Shown here: one piece after another, positions 8,425-14,891 of the stretch | How positions within the stretch are numbered: the first letter of the stretch is position 1 | Layout: each line of letters starts with the position of its first letter | NCBI GenBank assembly: GCA_045652815.1 | Contig: JAZOLH010000069.1 | Span: forward strand, 1-15,180 | Direction: 5' to 3' | DNA from: UMGS755 sp045652815 | GTDB taxonomy: Bacteria > Bacillota > Clostridia > UBA1381 > UBA9506 | DNA: 15,180 nucleotides | Notes under the pieces: generated by a model | The model's input: the letters and a program-made list of their open reading frames with translations, nothing else | Database searches by the model: none | Told to the model about the DNA's origin: nothing | Translations under genes and position numbers: made by a program

Positions 8425-8453
8425 AGAATACTAAATTTTCTTGAATCTGTCAA
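8425..8453 (-). promoter_or_regulatory. Promoter of the HPr gene
   Basis: On the minus strand a perfect TTGACA (8448-8453) is followed after 17 bases by TATTCT (8425-8430). A TATAAT a few bases further on would give too long a spacer. I see no cre-like operator in the region, but I cannot exclude one. Confidence 0.6.
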
Positions 8454-8517
8454 TACAAAACTTCAAAATTTATTTCAATTTCCAACACATTTTGCACGAC
8501 TTAAAATCTGATATTGA

Positions 8518-9912
8518 TTAGAACTGCAGGCGTTCTTCAATGTATGCCGCAACCTCTTCAATCTTCAGAGTTACCTGTTCCATAGTATCACGGTCACGAA
8601 CGGTAACTGTGCCCTGTTCCGGACTGTCAAAGTCGTAAGTGATACAGAACGGAGTACCGATTTCGTCCTGACGACGATAACGTTTACCGATACTACCTGC
8701 ATCATCAAATTCACAGTTGAATTTAGAAGCCAGCTGCTGGTACAGTTCCATTGCACCTTCGGACAGCTTTTTAGAAAGCGGCAGAACAGCGGCTTTAACA
8801 GGTGCCAGTGCGGGATGGAAACGCATCACAACACGGGTATCGTTTTCGCCAATTTGTTCTTCATCATATGCTTCTGTTAAGAATGCCAGAGTCATACGGT
8901 CAGCACCCAGAGAGGGTTCAACACAGTAAGGAATGTACTTTTCGCCGGTAACGGGATCGGTATATTCAAAGTTTTCACCGGAATGGGTTGCGTGCTGTTT
9001 TAAGTCAAAGTCTGTACGGTCAGCAATACCCCACAGTTCGCCCCAACGGAAGGGGAACATAAATTCAACGTCGGTAGTTGCGTTACTATAGTGAGACAAT
9101 TCTTCGGGAGAATGGTCACGGAATTTTAAGTTTTCTAAGGAGATACCCAAAGATAACAGCCAGTTTTTGCAGTAATCTTTCCAGTATTCAAACCATTTTA
9201 AATCTTCACCGGGTGCACAGAAGAATTCCAGTTCCATCTGTTCAAATTCACGGATACGGAAAATGAAGTTACCGGGTGTGATTTCGTTACGGAAGGATTT
9301 ACCAACCTGACCAATACCAAAAGGAATCTTTTTACGGGTTGTTCTCTGCACGTTTTTGAAGTTAACAAAGATACCCTGTGCGGTTTCAGGACGCAGGTAC
9401 AGTTCGGATGTGCTGTCTTCAGTAACGCCCTGGAAAGTTTTAAACATCAGGTTGAACTTACGGATATCGGTAAAGTTCTTTTTGCCGCATTTGGGGCAAA
9501 CGATATCGTCATGTTCGTTGATGTATTCAAGCATCTGTTCGTTGCTCCAACCATCAACTGCTAAAGTTTCGCCTTTTTCTTTTAAATATTCTTCAATCAG
9601 ATGGTCAGCTCTGTGACGGGCTTTACATTCGCGGCAATCCATCAGAGGATCAGAAAAGCCACCAACGTGACCGGAAGCCACCCATGTCTGAGAGTTCATC
9701 AAAATAGCAGCATCCAGACCTACGTTGTAGGGAGATTCCTGCACGAATTTTTTCCACCAAGCACGTTTTACGTTGTTCTTCAGTTCAACACCCAGCGGAC
9801 CGTAGTCCCAGGAGTTAGCCAGACCACCGTAAATTTCAGAACCGGGGTAAACAAAGCCACGGCCTTTACACAGTGCAACCAGTTTTTCCATTGTTTTTTC
9901 TGTGTTCTTCAT
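8518..9912 (-). CDS. glyS: Glycyl-tRNA synthetase, homodimeric type
   Basis: This enzyme charges tRNA-Gly with glycine in the cytoplasm. It is the single-chain alpha2 class II form, not the alpha2beta2 GlyQ/GlyS form of many bacteria. Seen: an N-terminus with GRGFVYPGSEIYGGLANSWD and YGPLGVELK; Cys pairs CRECKARH and CPKCGKKNF in the insertion; the class II motif 2 region RPETAQGIFVNFKNV ... GQVGKSFRNEITP; EFEQMELEFF; and motif 3 near VEPSLGADRMTLAFL. An anticodon-binding domain follows, with FDDAGSIGKRYRRQDEIGTPF. Length is 464 residues, as expected. The start ATG 9912 lies just after GGAGGGTACT. An in-frame codon at 9951 lies upstream of that site and is rejected. The short leader shows no T-box. 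The symbol glyQS is also used for this form. Confidence 0.96.
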   Translation of the reverse strand: MKNTEKTMEKLVALCKGRGFVYPGSEIYGGLANSWDYGPLGVELKNNVKRAWWKKFVQESPYNVGLDAAILMNSQTWVASGHVGGFSDPLMDCRECKARHRADHLIEEYLKEKGETLAVDGWSNEQMLEYINEHDDIVCPKCGKKNFTDIRKFNLMFKTFQGVTEDSTSELYLRPETAQGIFVNFKNVQRTTRKKIPFGIGQVGKSFRNEITPGNFIFRIREFEQMELEFFCAPGEDLKWFEYWKDYCKNWLLSLGISLENLKFRDHSPEELSHYSNATTDVEFMFPFRWGELWGIADRTDFDLKQHATHSGENFEYTDPVTGEKYIPYCVEPSLGADRMTLAFLTEAYDEEQIGENDTRVVMRFHPALAPVKAAVLPLSKKLSEGAMELYQQLASKFNCEFDDAGSIGKRYRRQDEIGTPFCITYDFDSPEQGTVTVRDRDTMEQVTLKIEEVAAYIEERLQF

Positions 9913-9966
9913 AGTACCCTCCAAATATGTAATGATAATATTAAACAACAATATACCTATTCTATA

Positions 9967-9995
9967 ATCTTACCTTTAAAATGGCTTTTTGTCAA
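9967..9995 (-). promoter_or_regulatory. Promoter of glyS
   Basis: On the minus strand a perfect TTGACA (9990-9995) precedes TAAGAT (9967-9972) by 17 bases. A start near 9960 gives a leader of about 48 bases, too short for a T-box riboswitch. Confidence 0.55.
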
Positions 9996-10027
9996 GCATT
10001 TCCTTGTAAATTCTCTATGTTAAACCG

Positions 10028-10056
10028 CAAAAAAATAACACCCAAACGGGTGTTAT
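10028..10056 (-). terminator. Terminator of rnpB
   Basis: On the minus strand ATAACACCC and GGGTGTTAT form a perfect 9-bp stem with a 4-base loop, followed by seven T residues. It sits just past the 3' end of RNase P RNA and upstream of the glyS promoter. Confidence 0.88.
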
Positions 10057-10060
10057 GTTC

Positions 10061-10403
10061 ACAAGCAATCCTATAAGCCGAGTTTTGTATTTGATGATCA
10101 TCTATCTAGACCGCATATTACTATACGATTCGAGCCACCGCCAAGTATAGGCATGTCGGGCCGACTTATCCTATACGAGCCAATACGGTGTTGCTTCGGA
10201 TGGGGTTTACAGAGCCACGACGTCTCCGCCGCGCTGGTGAGCTCTTACCTCACCTTTCCACCATCGCCGGAAAACCGGCAGTCTATTTCTGTTGCACTTT
10301 CCTTAGAGTCGCCTCCACCGGGAGTTACCCGGCACCCTGCCCTATGAAGCTCGGACTTTCCTCACGGATGCAAAGCATCCCCGCGACCATCTGGACTACT
10401 TGG
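10061..10403 (-). ncRNA. rnpB: RNase P RNA, bacterial type A
   Basis: This is the catalytic RNA that trims the 5' leader from precursor tRNAs. Seen on the minus strand: the conserved core GAGGAAAGTCCGAGCTTC followed by AGGGCAGGGTGCCGGGTAAC, then ACAGAAATAGACTGCCG, the type A segment GGTAAGAGCTCACCAGCG, and near the 3' end TAGATAGATGATCATC followed by CTCGGCTTATAG. The ends are set by helix P1: CAAGTAGT near the 5' end pairs with ATTGCTTG at the 3' end. Length is about 343 bases. The 5' end fits the promoter at 10410-10438, and a terminator follows. The limits could be off by a few bases. It is the first gene of the minus-strand block and is divergent from the tRNA-Leu gene. Confidence 0.95.
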
Positions 10404-10409
10404 AGTTTT

Positions 10410-10438
10410 AGTATAGCATATGGGGATGGGTTTGTCAA
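10410..10438 (-). promoter_or_regulatory. Promoter of rnpB
   Basis: On the minus strand a perfect TTGACA (10433-10438) and TATACT (10410-10415) are separated by 17 bases, close to consensus as expected for a stable RNA. The predicted start is near 10403, matching the RNase P RNA 5' helix. Confidence 0.82.
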
Positions 10439-10454
10439 GAATCTGCGTTTTACC

Positions 10455-10483
10455 TTGACAAAAAAGCTGTTATGTGCTATCAT
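10455..10483 (+). promoter_or_regulatory. Promoter of tRNA-Leu
   Basis: TTGACA (10455-10460) and TATCAT (10478-10483) are separated by 17 bases, and the mature tRNA begins 10 bases later. The -35 box is only 16 bases from the -35 box of the divergent rnpB promoter, so the two compete for the same stretch of DNA. Confidence 0.8.
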
Positions 10484-10492
10484 ATTTTGTGC

Positions 10493-10576
10493 GCGGGCGT
10501 GGCGGAATTGGCAGACGCGCCAGATTTAGGTTCTGGTGGCAACCCCGTGCAGGTTCAAGTCCTGTCGCCCGCACCA
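10493..10576 (+). tRNA. tRNA-Leu (anticodon UAG)
   Basis: A class II tRNA with a long variable arm. The acceptor stem GCGGGCG (10493-10499) pairs perfectly with CGCCCGC (10566-10572), followed by discriminator A and an encoded CCA (10574-10576). The anticodon stem CCAGA/TCTGG encloses the loop TTTAGGT, giving anticodon UAG (10527-10529), which reads CUA and probably other CUN leucine codons. The T arm is GCAGG-TTCAAGT-CCTGT. It is a single tRNA with its own promoter and a strong terminator. The gene marks the boundary between the conserved minus-strand block and the AT-rich plus-strand block. tRNA-Leu genes are frequent integration sites for islands, but no second copy of its 3' end is present in the window. 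Confidence 0.97.
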
Positions 10577-10581
10577 AACAG

Positions 10582-10635
10582 TAGAAATCCGAACCCTGTA
10601 CCAATCGGTGAAGGGTTCGGATTTCTATTGTATTT
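10582..10635 (+). terminator. Terminator of tRNA-Leu
   Basis: A perfect 16-bp stem (10582-10597 with 10612-10627) with a 14-base loop, followed by a weak T-rich stretch, starts five bases after the CCA end. A second, slightly altered copy of this hairpin lies after the PIN gene (12669-12721). Confidence 0.85.
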
Positions 10636-10703
10636 TGACTATCCAAATTTTAATAGTAAATCTAATAGAGATAGTTCTTCTATTAAGATGATTTTTTAAT
10701 GTA

Positions 10704-10743
10704 AAAACCGCTATCTTAGATGAAAGTCTTGGATAGTGGTTTT
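10704..10743 (+). terminator. Possible second terminator or hairpin upstream of the PIN gene
   Basis: AAAACCGCTATC (10704-10715) pairs with GATAGTGGTTTT (10732-10743) with one G-U pair and a 16-base loop, followed by ATAATTTTG. The T-run is imperfect. It could be a backup terminator that shields the PIN promoter from tRNA read-through, or the remnant of an older gene end. Confidence 0.45.
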
Positions 10744-10752
10744 ATAATTTTG

Positions 10753-10781
10753 TAGAAAAAATTATAAATATGTGATATAAT
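10753..10781 (+). promoter_or_regulatory. Probable promoter of the PIN gene
   Basis: A perfect TATAAT (10776-10781) is preceded at 17 bases by a weak -35, TAGAAA (10753-10758). The start codon is 42 bases downstream of the -10 box. Confidence 0.45.
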
Positions 10782-10823
10782 GTATGGAAAACAAAAGAAA
10801 TTGTAGCAAAGGAAGACGGAAAA

Positions 10824-12656
10824 ATGTTCAAATATCCAATATTGGTTACCATAGATACAAATGTTTTAGATGCTGCCAAATATGATTTAAGTGAAGGTAG
10901 TACACTACAACTACTTAAAAACTATGTTAATGACGGTGTAATTAAAGTAGTGTTGAGTAATATTGTTGTTAAAGAATCAAAGAAACATCTTGCCAAACAA
11001 GCAAGTAGACTATGTGGAGTTGCACGTAAATTAAGAACCGAAGCATTAAAGGAATCTACAGAACACCTCATAAAACACATTGGGTTGGATAGATTGTTAG
11101 AAATCGAAAAAGATAAGAAATCTCTTATGATCAAAAGTGAAGAACTTTTTGATGCTTTTTTAAAAGAAATTAATGCCGAGATTCTCAGTAACGATTTAAT
11201 AGATTTAGATTCAATAATAGATGATTATTTTGAAATCAATCCTCCGTTTGAGGAAGGAGAAAAAAAGAGAAAGGAATTTCCGGATGCATTTATTGCCAAT
11301 CAAATAAGAAACCGCTTTGATGAAACTGAAGATGTTGTAATAATAAGTAATGACAACGGATTCAAGAAAGCTTGTCAGCAAACCAAGAATCACTTTTTCT
11401 TCGGTACATTAGGCGATTTGTTTGATGCAATAAATAAGGAAAAAGAAGAAGCATATGCAGCAACAACGGAACTCATCAAAGAACTTCAACTCCGTATCAA
11501 CGCTGCAATATTAGAATATATCAAATCTAATGAAAATATTGATGTAAGAGGCCTTTCGTATGATAAGGATGGAATTGAATCCGGATATGATTACGATGAA
11601 TTTTTCCTGCACAGTGTTTCAAAACTATCATTTATGATTCATTCTATAGATGAAATGTCAGACAAAACTTCAAAAGTTACTCTTTTGTGTAAAGCTGATA
11701 TATCTGCCGACTGCTATTATGAAGATTATGCCAATGCTCCATGGGATTCTGAAACCAAAGATTATGTTTTTGTTGATACAATTAAAATTAGAGAGGAACA
11801 TCATGCGAGATTTGGGTGTAGAATTGAAATTGATCGTGAAGCAAAATCATTTAAGATTTTTCCGTTTACTGTTGTGTTAGGTGGAGATTCAAGAAAAGAT
11901 AGATATGAGATTGAAATGCAGTCTAATACAACCTACGAGCAGGATATTAAAGATATGGACAGGAAAACGCTTGGTTTTATTCCACTGGGAAGCTACGAGT
12001 CATATTTAGAGGACTCACTGCCTGATTCAGAATTTTATGGTGAAATAATTGAAATATTCGAAACAATCAACAGACTTCATCATGCTTTTGAGGATTTTTG
12101 TATTAGTTATGATTCGTTGTTAGAAAATCTTGAACATTCAGATTGTCGTAAAATAATTAAATCAATATATGTAAAATTATCAAATATTACTGATATTCCC
12201 AATGTTGTAAATGTAGAAAACATTGATGATTCCGAAATCGAAGAAATTAAAAAATGGTTAAACGCAAAAAGCGAAAATGCATCTGAACTTTATGATAAAG
12301 ATACATTACCGGATACTATTAATTATGGAGATACTATTGTAATTACTGGTATTGATGGAAGCACAATGTCTTTTGGTATAGACGAAATTGAGATATCGCC
12401 TACCGAAGGCAGTGAAGAAATCATCAACATTCATTTGTCGAATGATCAGGGCGAGATAACAAGAGGATATATAAAGTTGCTTGTTGGTTATTTGAATTTT
12501 GATGAAGATGGTGGTGCCTCAGATGGCATAGACGACGAAATTGAGTATGTGTATTCTGAAATAATCAGAAGACTTAAAGATTATGTAGCTAAACAAAAAC
12601 AAATAGTTGATAATGAATCAGAGATAGTTGAAATAATTAAAGAATTTATAGATTGA
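10824..12656 (+). CDS. PIN-domain nuclease-like protein with large unknown C-terminal region
   Basis: The first 185 residues or so look like a PIN-fold nuclease of the DUF4935/PIN_12-like group. Visible acidic residues in the usual order are D11 in VTIDTNVLD, E51 in VVKESKKH, D154 in FPDAFIAN and D177 in VIISNDNGF. PIN domains are metal-dependent ribonucleases or nucleases in toxins, RNA decay and defence proteins. A helical spacer (about 57-130) separates E51 from the third acid. The remaining 420 residues match no family I can name: a mixed strand-rich part (about 245-365), a helical part (about 405-480) and an acidic tail. There are no membrane segments and no signal peptide. The ATG at 10824 follows AAAGGAAG with good spacing. 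The gene stands alone, with its own promoter and terminator, next to a defence-like operon. No antitoxin gene accompanies it. Codon use is AT-rich, unlike the genes to the left. The PIN call is firm, but the biological role is an inference. Confidence 0.8.
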   Translation: MFKYPILVTIDTNVLDAAKYDLSEGSTLQLLKNYVNDGVIKVVLSNIVVKESKKHLAKQASRLCGVARKLRTEALKESTEHLIKHIGLDRLLEIEKDKKSLMIKSEELFDAFLKEINAEILSNDLIDLDSIIDDYFEINPPFEEGEKKRKEFPDAFIANQIRNRFDETEDVVIISNDNGFKKACQQTKNHFFFGTLGDLFDAINKEKEEAYAATTELIKELQLRINAAILEYIKSNENIDVRGLSYDKDGIESGYDYDEFFLHSVSKLSFMIHSIDEMSDKTSKVTLLCKADISADCYYEDYANAPWDSETKDYVFVDTIKIREEHHARFGCRIEIDREAKSFKIFPFTVVLGGDSRKDRYEIEMQSNTTYEQDIKDMDRKTLGFIPLGSYESYLEDSLPDSEFYGEIIEIFETINRLHHAFEDFCISYDSLLENLEHSDCRKIIKSIYVKLSNITDIPNVVNVENIDDSEIEEIKKWLNAKSENASELYDKDTLPDTINYGDTIVITGIDGSTMSFGIDEIEISPTEGSEEIINIHLSNDQGEITRGYIKLLVGYLNFDEDGGASDGIDDEIEYVYSEIIRRLKDYVAKQKQIVDNESEIVEIIKEFID

Positions 12657-12668
12657 TATTTTGAATTT

Positions 12669-12721
12669 AAAAAGAAATCCAGCCCTTTTGCAAATCATGA
12701 GGGTTCGGATTTCTTTTTTTT
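12669..12721 (+). terminator. Terminator of the PIN gene
   Basis: AAAAAGAAATCC pairs with GGATTTCTTTTT, and an inner CCCT/AGGG helix follows after a small internal loop; the hairpin ends in a run of eight T. It starts 12 bases after the PIN stop codon. Confidence 0.85.
12700..12714 (+). repeat. 15-base direct repeat shared with the tRNA-Leu terminator
   Basis: AGGGTTCGGATTTCT occurs here and, identically, at 10612-10626. The matching left arms (12673-12686 and 10583-10597) also agree apart from a small change, so the whole hairpin is present twice, bracketing the PIN gene. Confidence 0.75.
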
Positions 12722-12860
12722 ATCTTGGTAACATTAATTTCAATTATCAAAACTAAAAGATGTATGTTTTTAAAGCCACTACTTTTGCTAAAAAAATATT
12801 GAAGAGATGAACTTGCGATTGATTCTTCTCACCCTCTTTATAAAAAATCAATAAAGTTTT

Positions 12861-12893
12861 ACACCTAATTGAGGTTTTTTCTCAATTAGGTGT
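12861..12893 (+). promoter_or_regulatory. 13-bp perfect palindrome at the -35 box, candidate operator
   Basis: ACACCTAATTGAG (12861-12873) and its exact complement CTCAATTAGGTGT (12881-12893) flank a 7-base spacer. The right arm ends on the first base of the TTGACA box of the ATPase operon promoter. No U-run follows on either strand, so a repressor or activator site is more likely than a terminator. A candidate partner is the helix-turn-helix protein encoded at the end of the operon, but that link is inferred. Confidence 0.6.
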
Positions 12894-12920
12894 TGACAAA
12901 TTAGAAAAAATGTGTATAAT
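12893..12920 (+). promoter_or_regulatory. Promoter of the ATPase-RloB operon
   Basis: A perfect TTGACA (12893-12898) and a perfect TATAAT (12915-12920) are separated by 16 bases. It is among the strongest-looking promoters in the window, which makes repression via the abutting palindrome plausible. Confidence 0.8.
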
Positions 12921-12953
12921 ATATAGTGTAAAGATAAAAAGGAGAAATGTATT

Positions 12954-14225
12954 ATGTTACTTCAATTTAATTTTAAAAATTTTAAATCTTTTAAAGATGA
13001 TACAACCTTAGACTTAACCGCTACCAAGATTTCTGAATTTAATAATCATGTTATTTCTATTGCCAATGAAAGAATTTTACCTGTTGCCGCAATATTTGGT
13101 GCAAATGCAAGTGGAAAATCAAATGTTCAAGAAGCATTTAGATACATGTCCATGTATGTAATCAATTCTTTAGATTATGGTAACGAGTCAGATGGCAAAA
13201 AAAAGAAGTCAAAGTTTTTTAGACCTACCCCTTTCTTGTTTGATTCTAAGAGCAAGACCGATGAATCATCATTCGAAATCTATTTTATAGATTCAGAAGA
13301 AAATGGAGCAAAAACATATAACTATGGTTTTACTGTAGATAGTACAGGAGTGCGTGAAGAATGGCTCAATTACAAAGCTAAAACATCAAGAGGCGATTAT
13401 AAGAGAATTTTTTATCGCAATGGAGAAGATTATGATTTTTCAGGGATACCATCAAAGAGCCAAGAAAATTTAAAGATTGCATTGGAAAAGGAAACATTAA
13501 TAGTTTCATTAGGCGCAAAACTAAAAATAGCAAAACTGAAATTTATTAGAGATTGGTTTCTCAACAACGATTTCGCTGATTTTGGCAGACCAATCGAAAA
13601 CTTCTTTTTGTCTCAATTGATACCTGAAGGTTTTGCTGATGATGAAAATGTTAGAAATAAAGTCGTTGATTACTTTGCATCATTTGATCCATCAATTATT
13701 GGATTTAATGTAGAAGTTTTAAAGTCAGACAATGATGATGAAGATGAACATTTAAAAATTGACGCAATACACAAAATGATTGATTCAGATCAAACAACAT
13801 CAATACCCTTGCAAAACGAATCTGCCGGAACTCTTAAAATGTTTGCACTCTATCCTATGCTGGATGATGTGTTGTCTACCGGAGGAGTGTTATTTGTTGA
13901 TGAATTAAACGCAAGACTACACCCATTATTAGTACGGGCTTTTATCATTACATTCCTTAACCCAGAAATTAACACAAAAAATGCTCAATTAATATTTACT
14001 TCTCATGATTCTTGGCAGCTTAACGGAAACATACTTCGAAGAGATGAAATTTGGTTCGCAGAAAAAGACTTGAATGGAATTTCGAATCTTTATTCATTGG
14101 CAGATTTTGTTGATGAGGATGGAGTTAAGATACGTAAGGACGAAAACTATGAGAAAAATTATCTGTTAGGAAAATATGGTGCGATTCCTTCCTTAAGGTA
14201 TTTTGATATGTTTAAGGAGGAATAG
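12954..14225 (+). CDS. AAA/ABC-type ATPase, RloA/AbiLi-like defence ATPase
   Basis: A 423-residue ATPase of the AAA_15/AAA_21 (OLD-like, ABC-class) group. Seen: the SMC-like N-terminus LLQFNFKNFKSFKDDTTLDL, Walker A GANASGKS at 49-56, a degenerate signature NESAGTLKMF around residue 289, Walker B LFVDE with D316 and E317, and an H-loop TSHDS with H351. After it comes NILRRDEIWFAEKD, typical of RloA/AbiLi-like proteins. There is no Toprim domain on this chain, so a partner protein probably supplies the effector activity. In known systems of this kind (RloA-RloB, AbiLi-AbiLii) the ATPase is thought to sense infection and control its partner. The ATG 12954 follows AAGGAG by nine bases. The stop codon is three bases from the next gene, whose ribosome binding site lies inside this gene's last codons. 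The gene is AT-rich and acquired-looking. Confidence 0.88.
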   Translation: MLLQFNFKNFKSFKDDTTLDLTATKISEFNNHVISIANERILPVAAIFGANASGKSNVQEAFRYMSMYVINSLDYGNESDGKKKKSKFFRPTPFLFDSKSKTDESSFEIYFIDSEENGAKTYNYGFTVDSTGVREEWLNYKAKTSRGDYKRIFYRNGEDYDFSGIPSKSQENLKIALEKETLIVSLGAKLKIAKLKFIRDWFLNNDFADFGRPIENFFLSQLIPEGFADDENVRNKVVDYFASFDPSIIGFNVEVLKSDNDDEDEHLKIDAIHKMIDSDQTTSIPLQNESAGTLKMFALYPMLDDVLSTGGVLFVDELNARLHPLLVRAFIITFLNPEINTKNAQLIFTSHDSWQLNGNILRRDEIWFAEKDLNGISNLYSLADFVDEDGVKIRKDENYEKNYLLGKYGAIPSLRYFDMFKEE

Positions 14226-14228
14226 TAT

Positions 14229-14888
14229 ATGCCTCGATACGAAAGAAATGGAAGTAGAAAACCAAGAGAATTGACAAATCGAAGAACCCCTCAACTTGGC
14301 TACTATTTTATAGTTACTGACACTAAGGAGACCGAACAGAACTATATGTATGGCCTAAGAGATTCTATTCCAAAAGAGCTACAAGGAAAACTTGTAATTA
14401 AAGTTATAAAGACTAAAACAAAAAATCTTGTGGAGGAAGCCCTTAATTTGTCATCATTAAATCCTCAGTTTGGCGAAACGTGGATTATTTTTGATAGAGA
14501 TCAAGTTCAAGATTTTGACGAAATAATTCACCAAGCAGAGGACAAGGGCATCAAAGTCGGATGGACAAACCCCTGCATAGAAGCATGGTTTAGTTCATAT
14601 TTCGGCAAGATGCCTACATATCAAGATTCGGTAACATGTTGTGCAGGGTTTGGGAGAACATTTGAGCAGATTTCAGGTCAAAAATACGTTAAATCAGACC
14701 GCGAAATATATAATAAGTTAAATCGCTTTGGTAATGAATCTGAAGCAATTAAACTTGCTCAAAGAAAATACGAAGAACACAAGTCCAATTGCAAGTGTAA
14801 GCCGTCAGAAATGTGCCCTTGTACATCGGTTCATCTTTTGGTAAATGAGGTAAAATCTAAAATTGGGCAAGAAGATAGAAAGGAATAA
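14229..14888 (+). CDS. RloB/AbiLii-like protein, putative effector
   Basis: A 219-residue protein resembling RloB (AbiLii). Seen: a basic N-terminus (residues 1-20, Arg/Lys-rich), then VTDTKETEQNYM at 29-40, which aligns with the RloB stretch usually written CEGEKTEPNYF. Next are a DxD motif in WIIFDRDQ (D89, D91) and NPCIEAWF (114-121). The acidic pattern recalls Toprim-like nuclease sites, but the usual Glu-Gly is Asp-Thr here. A C-terminal cluster CKC ... CPC (C188, C190, C196, C198) could bind zinc, and VHLLVNEV follows. The protein is probably the effector paired with the upstream ATPase. Its activity is not shown by the sequence. AAGGAGG lies just upstream, overlapping the ATPase stop region, so translation is likely coupled. 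Confidence 0.82.
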   Translation: MPRYERNGSRKPRELTNRRTPQLGYYFIVTDTKETEQNYMYGLRDSIPKELQGKLVIKVIKTKTKNLVEEALNLSSLNPQFGETWIIFDRDQVQDFDEIIHQAEDKGIKVGWTNPCIEAWFSSYFGKMPTYQDSVTCCAGFGRTFEQISGQKYVKSDREIYNKLNRFGNESEAIKLAQRKYEEHKSNCKCKPSEMCPCTSVHLLVNEVKSKIGQEDRKE

Positions 14889-14891
14889 CAA

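Noticed and set aside
9913..9951. Longer glycyl-tRNA synthetase starting at 9951
   Set aside because: The extension covers the ribosome binding site and part of the leader; ATG 9912 is better placed.
10153..10699. Open frames across the rnpB and tRNA-Leu region
   Set aside because: They run over well-supported structural RNA genes. The AELADAPDLGSGG peptide is the well-known false translation of a tRNA-Leu gene.
12722..12860. Possible small gene between the PIN gene and the ATPase operon
   Set aside because: No open frame with a ribosome binding site and no RNA-like structure seen; it is plain AT-rich spacer.
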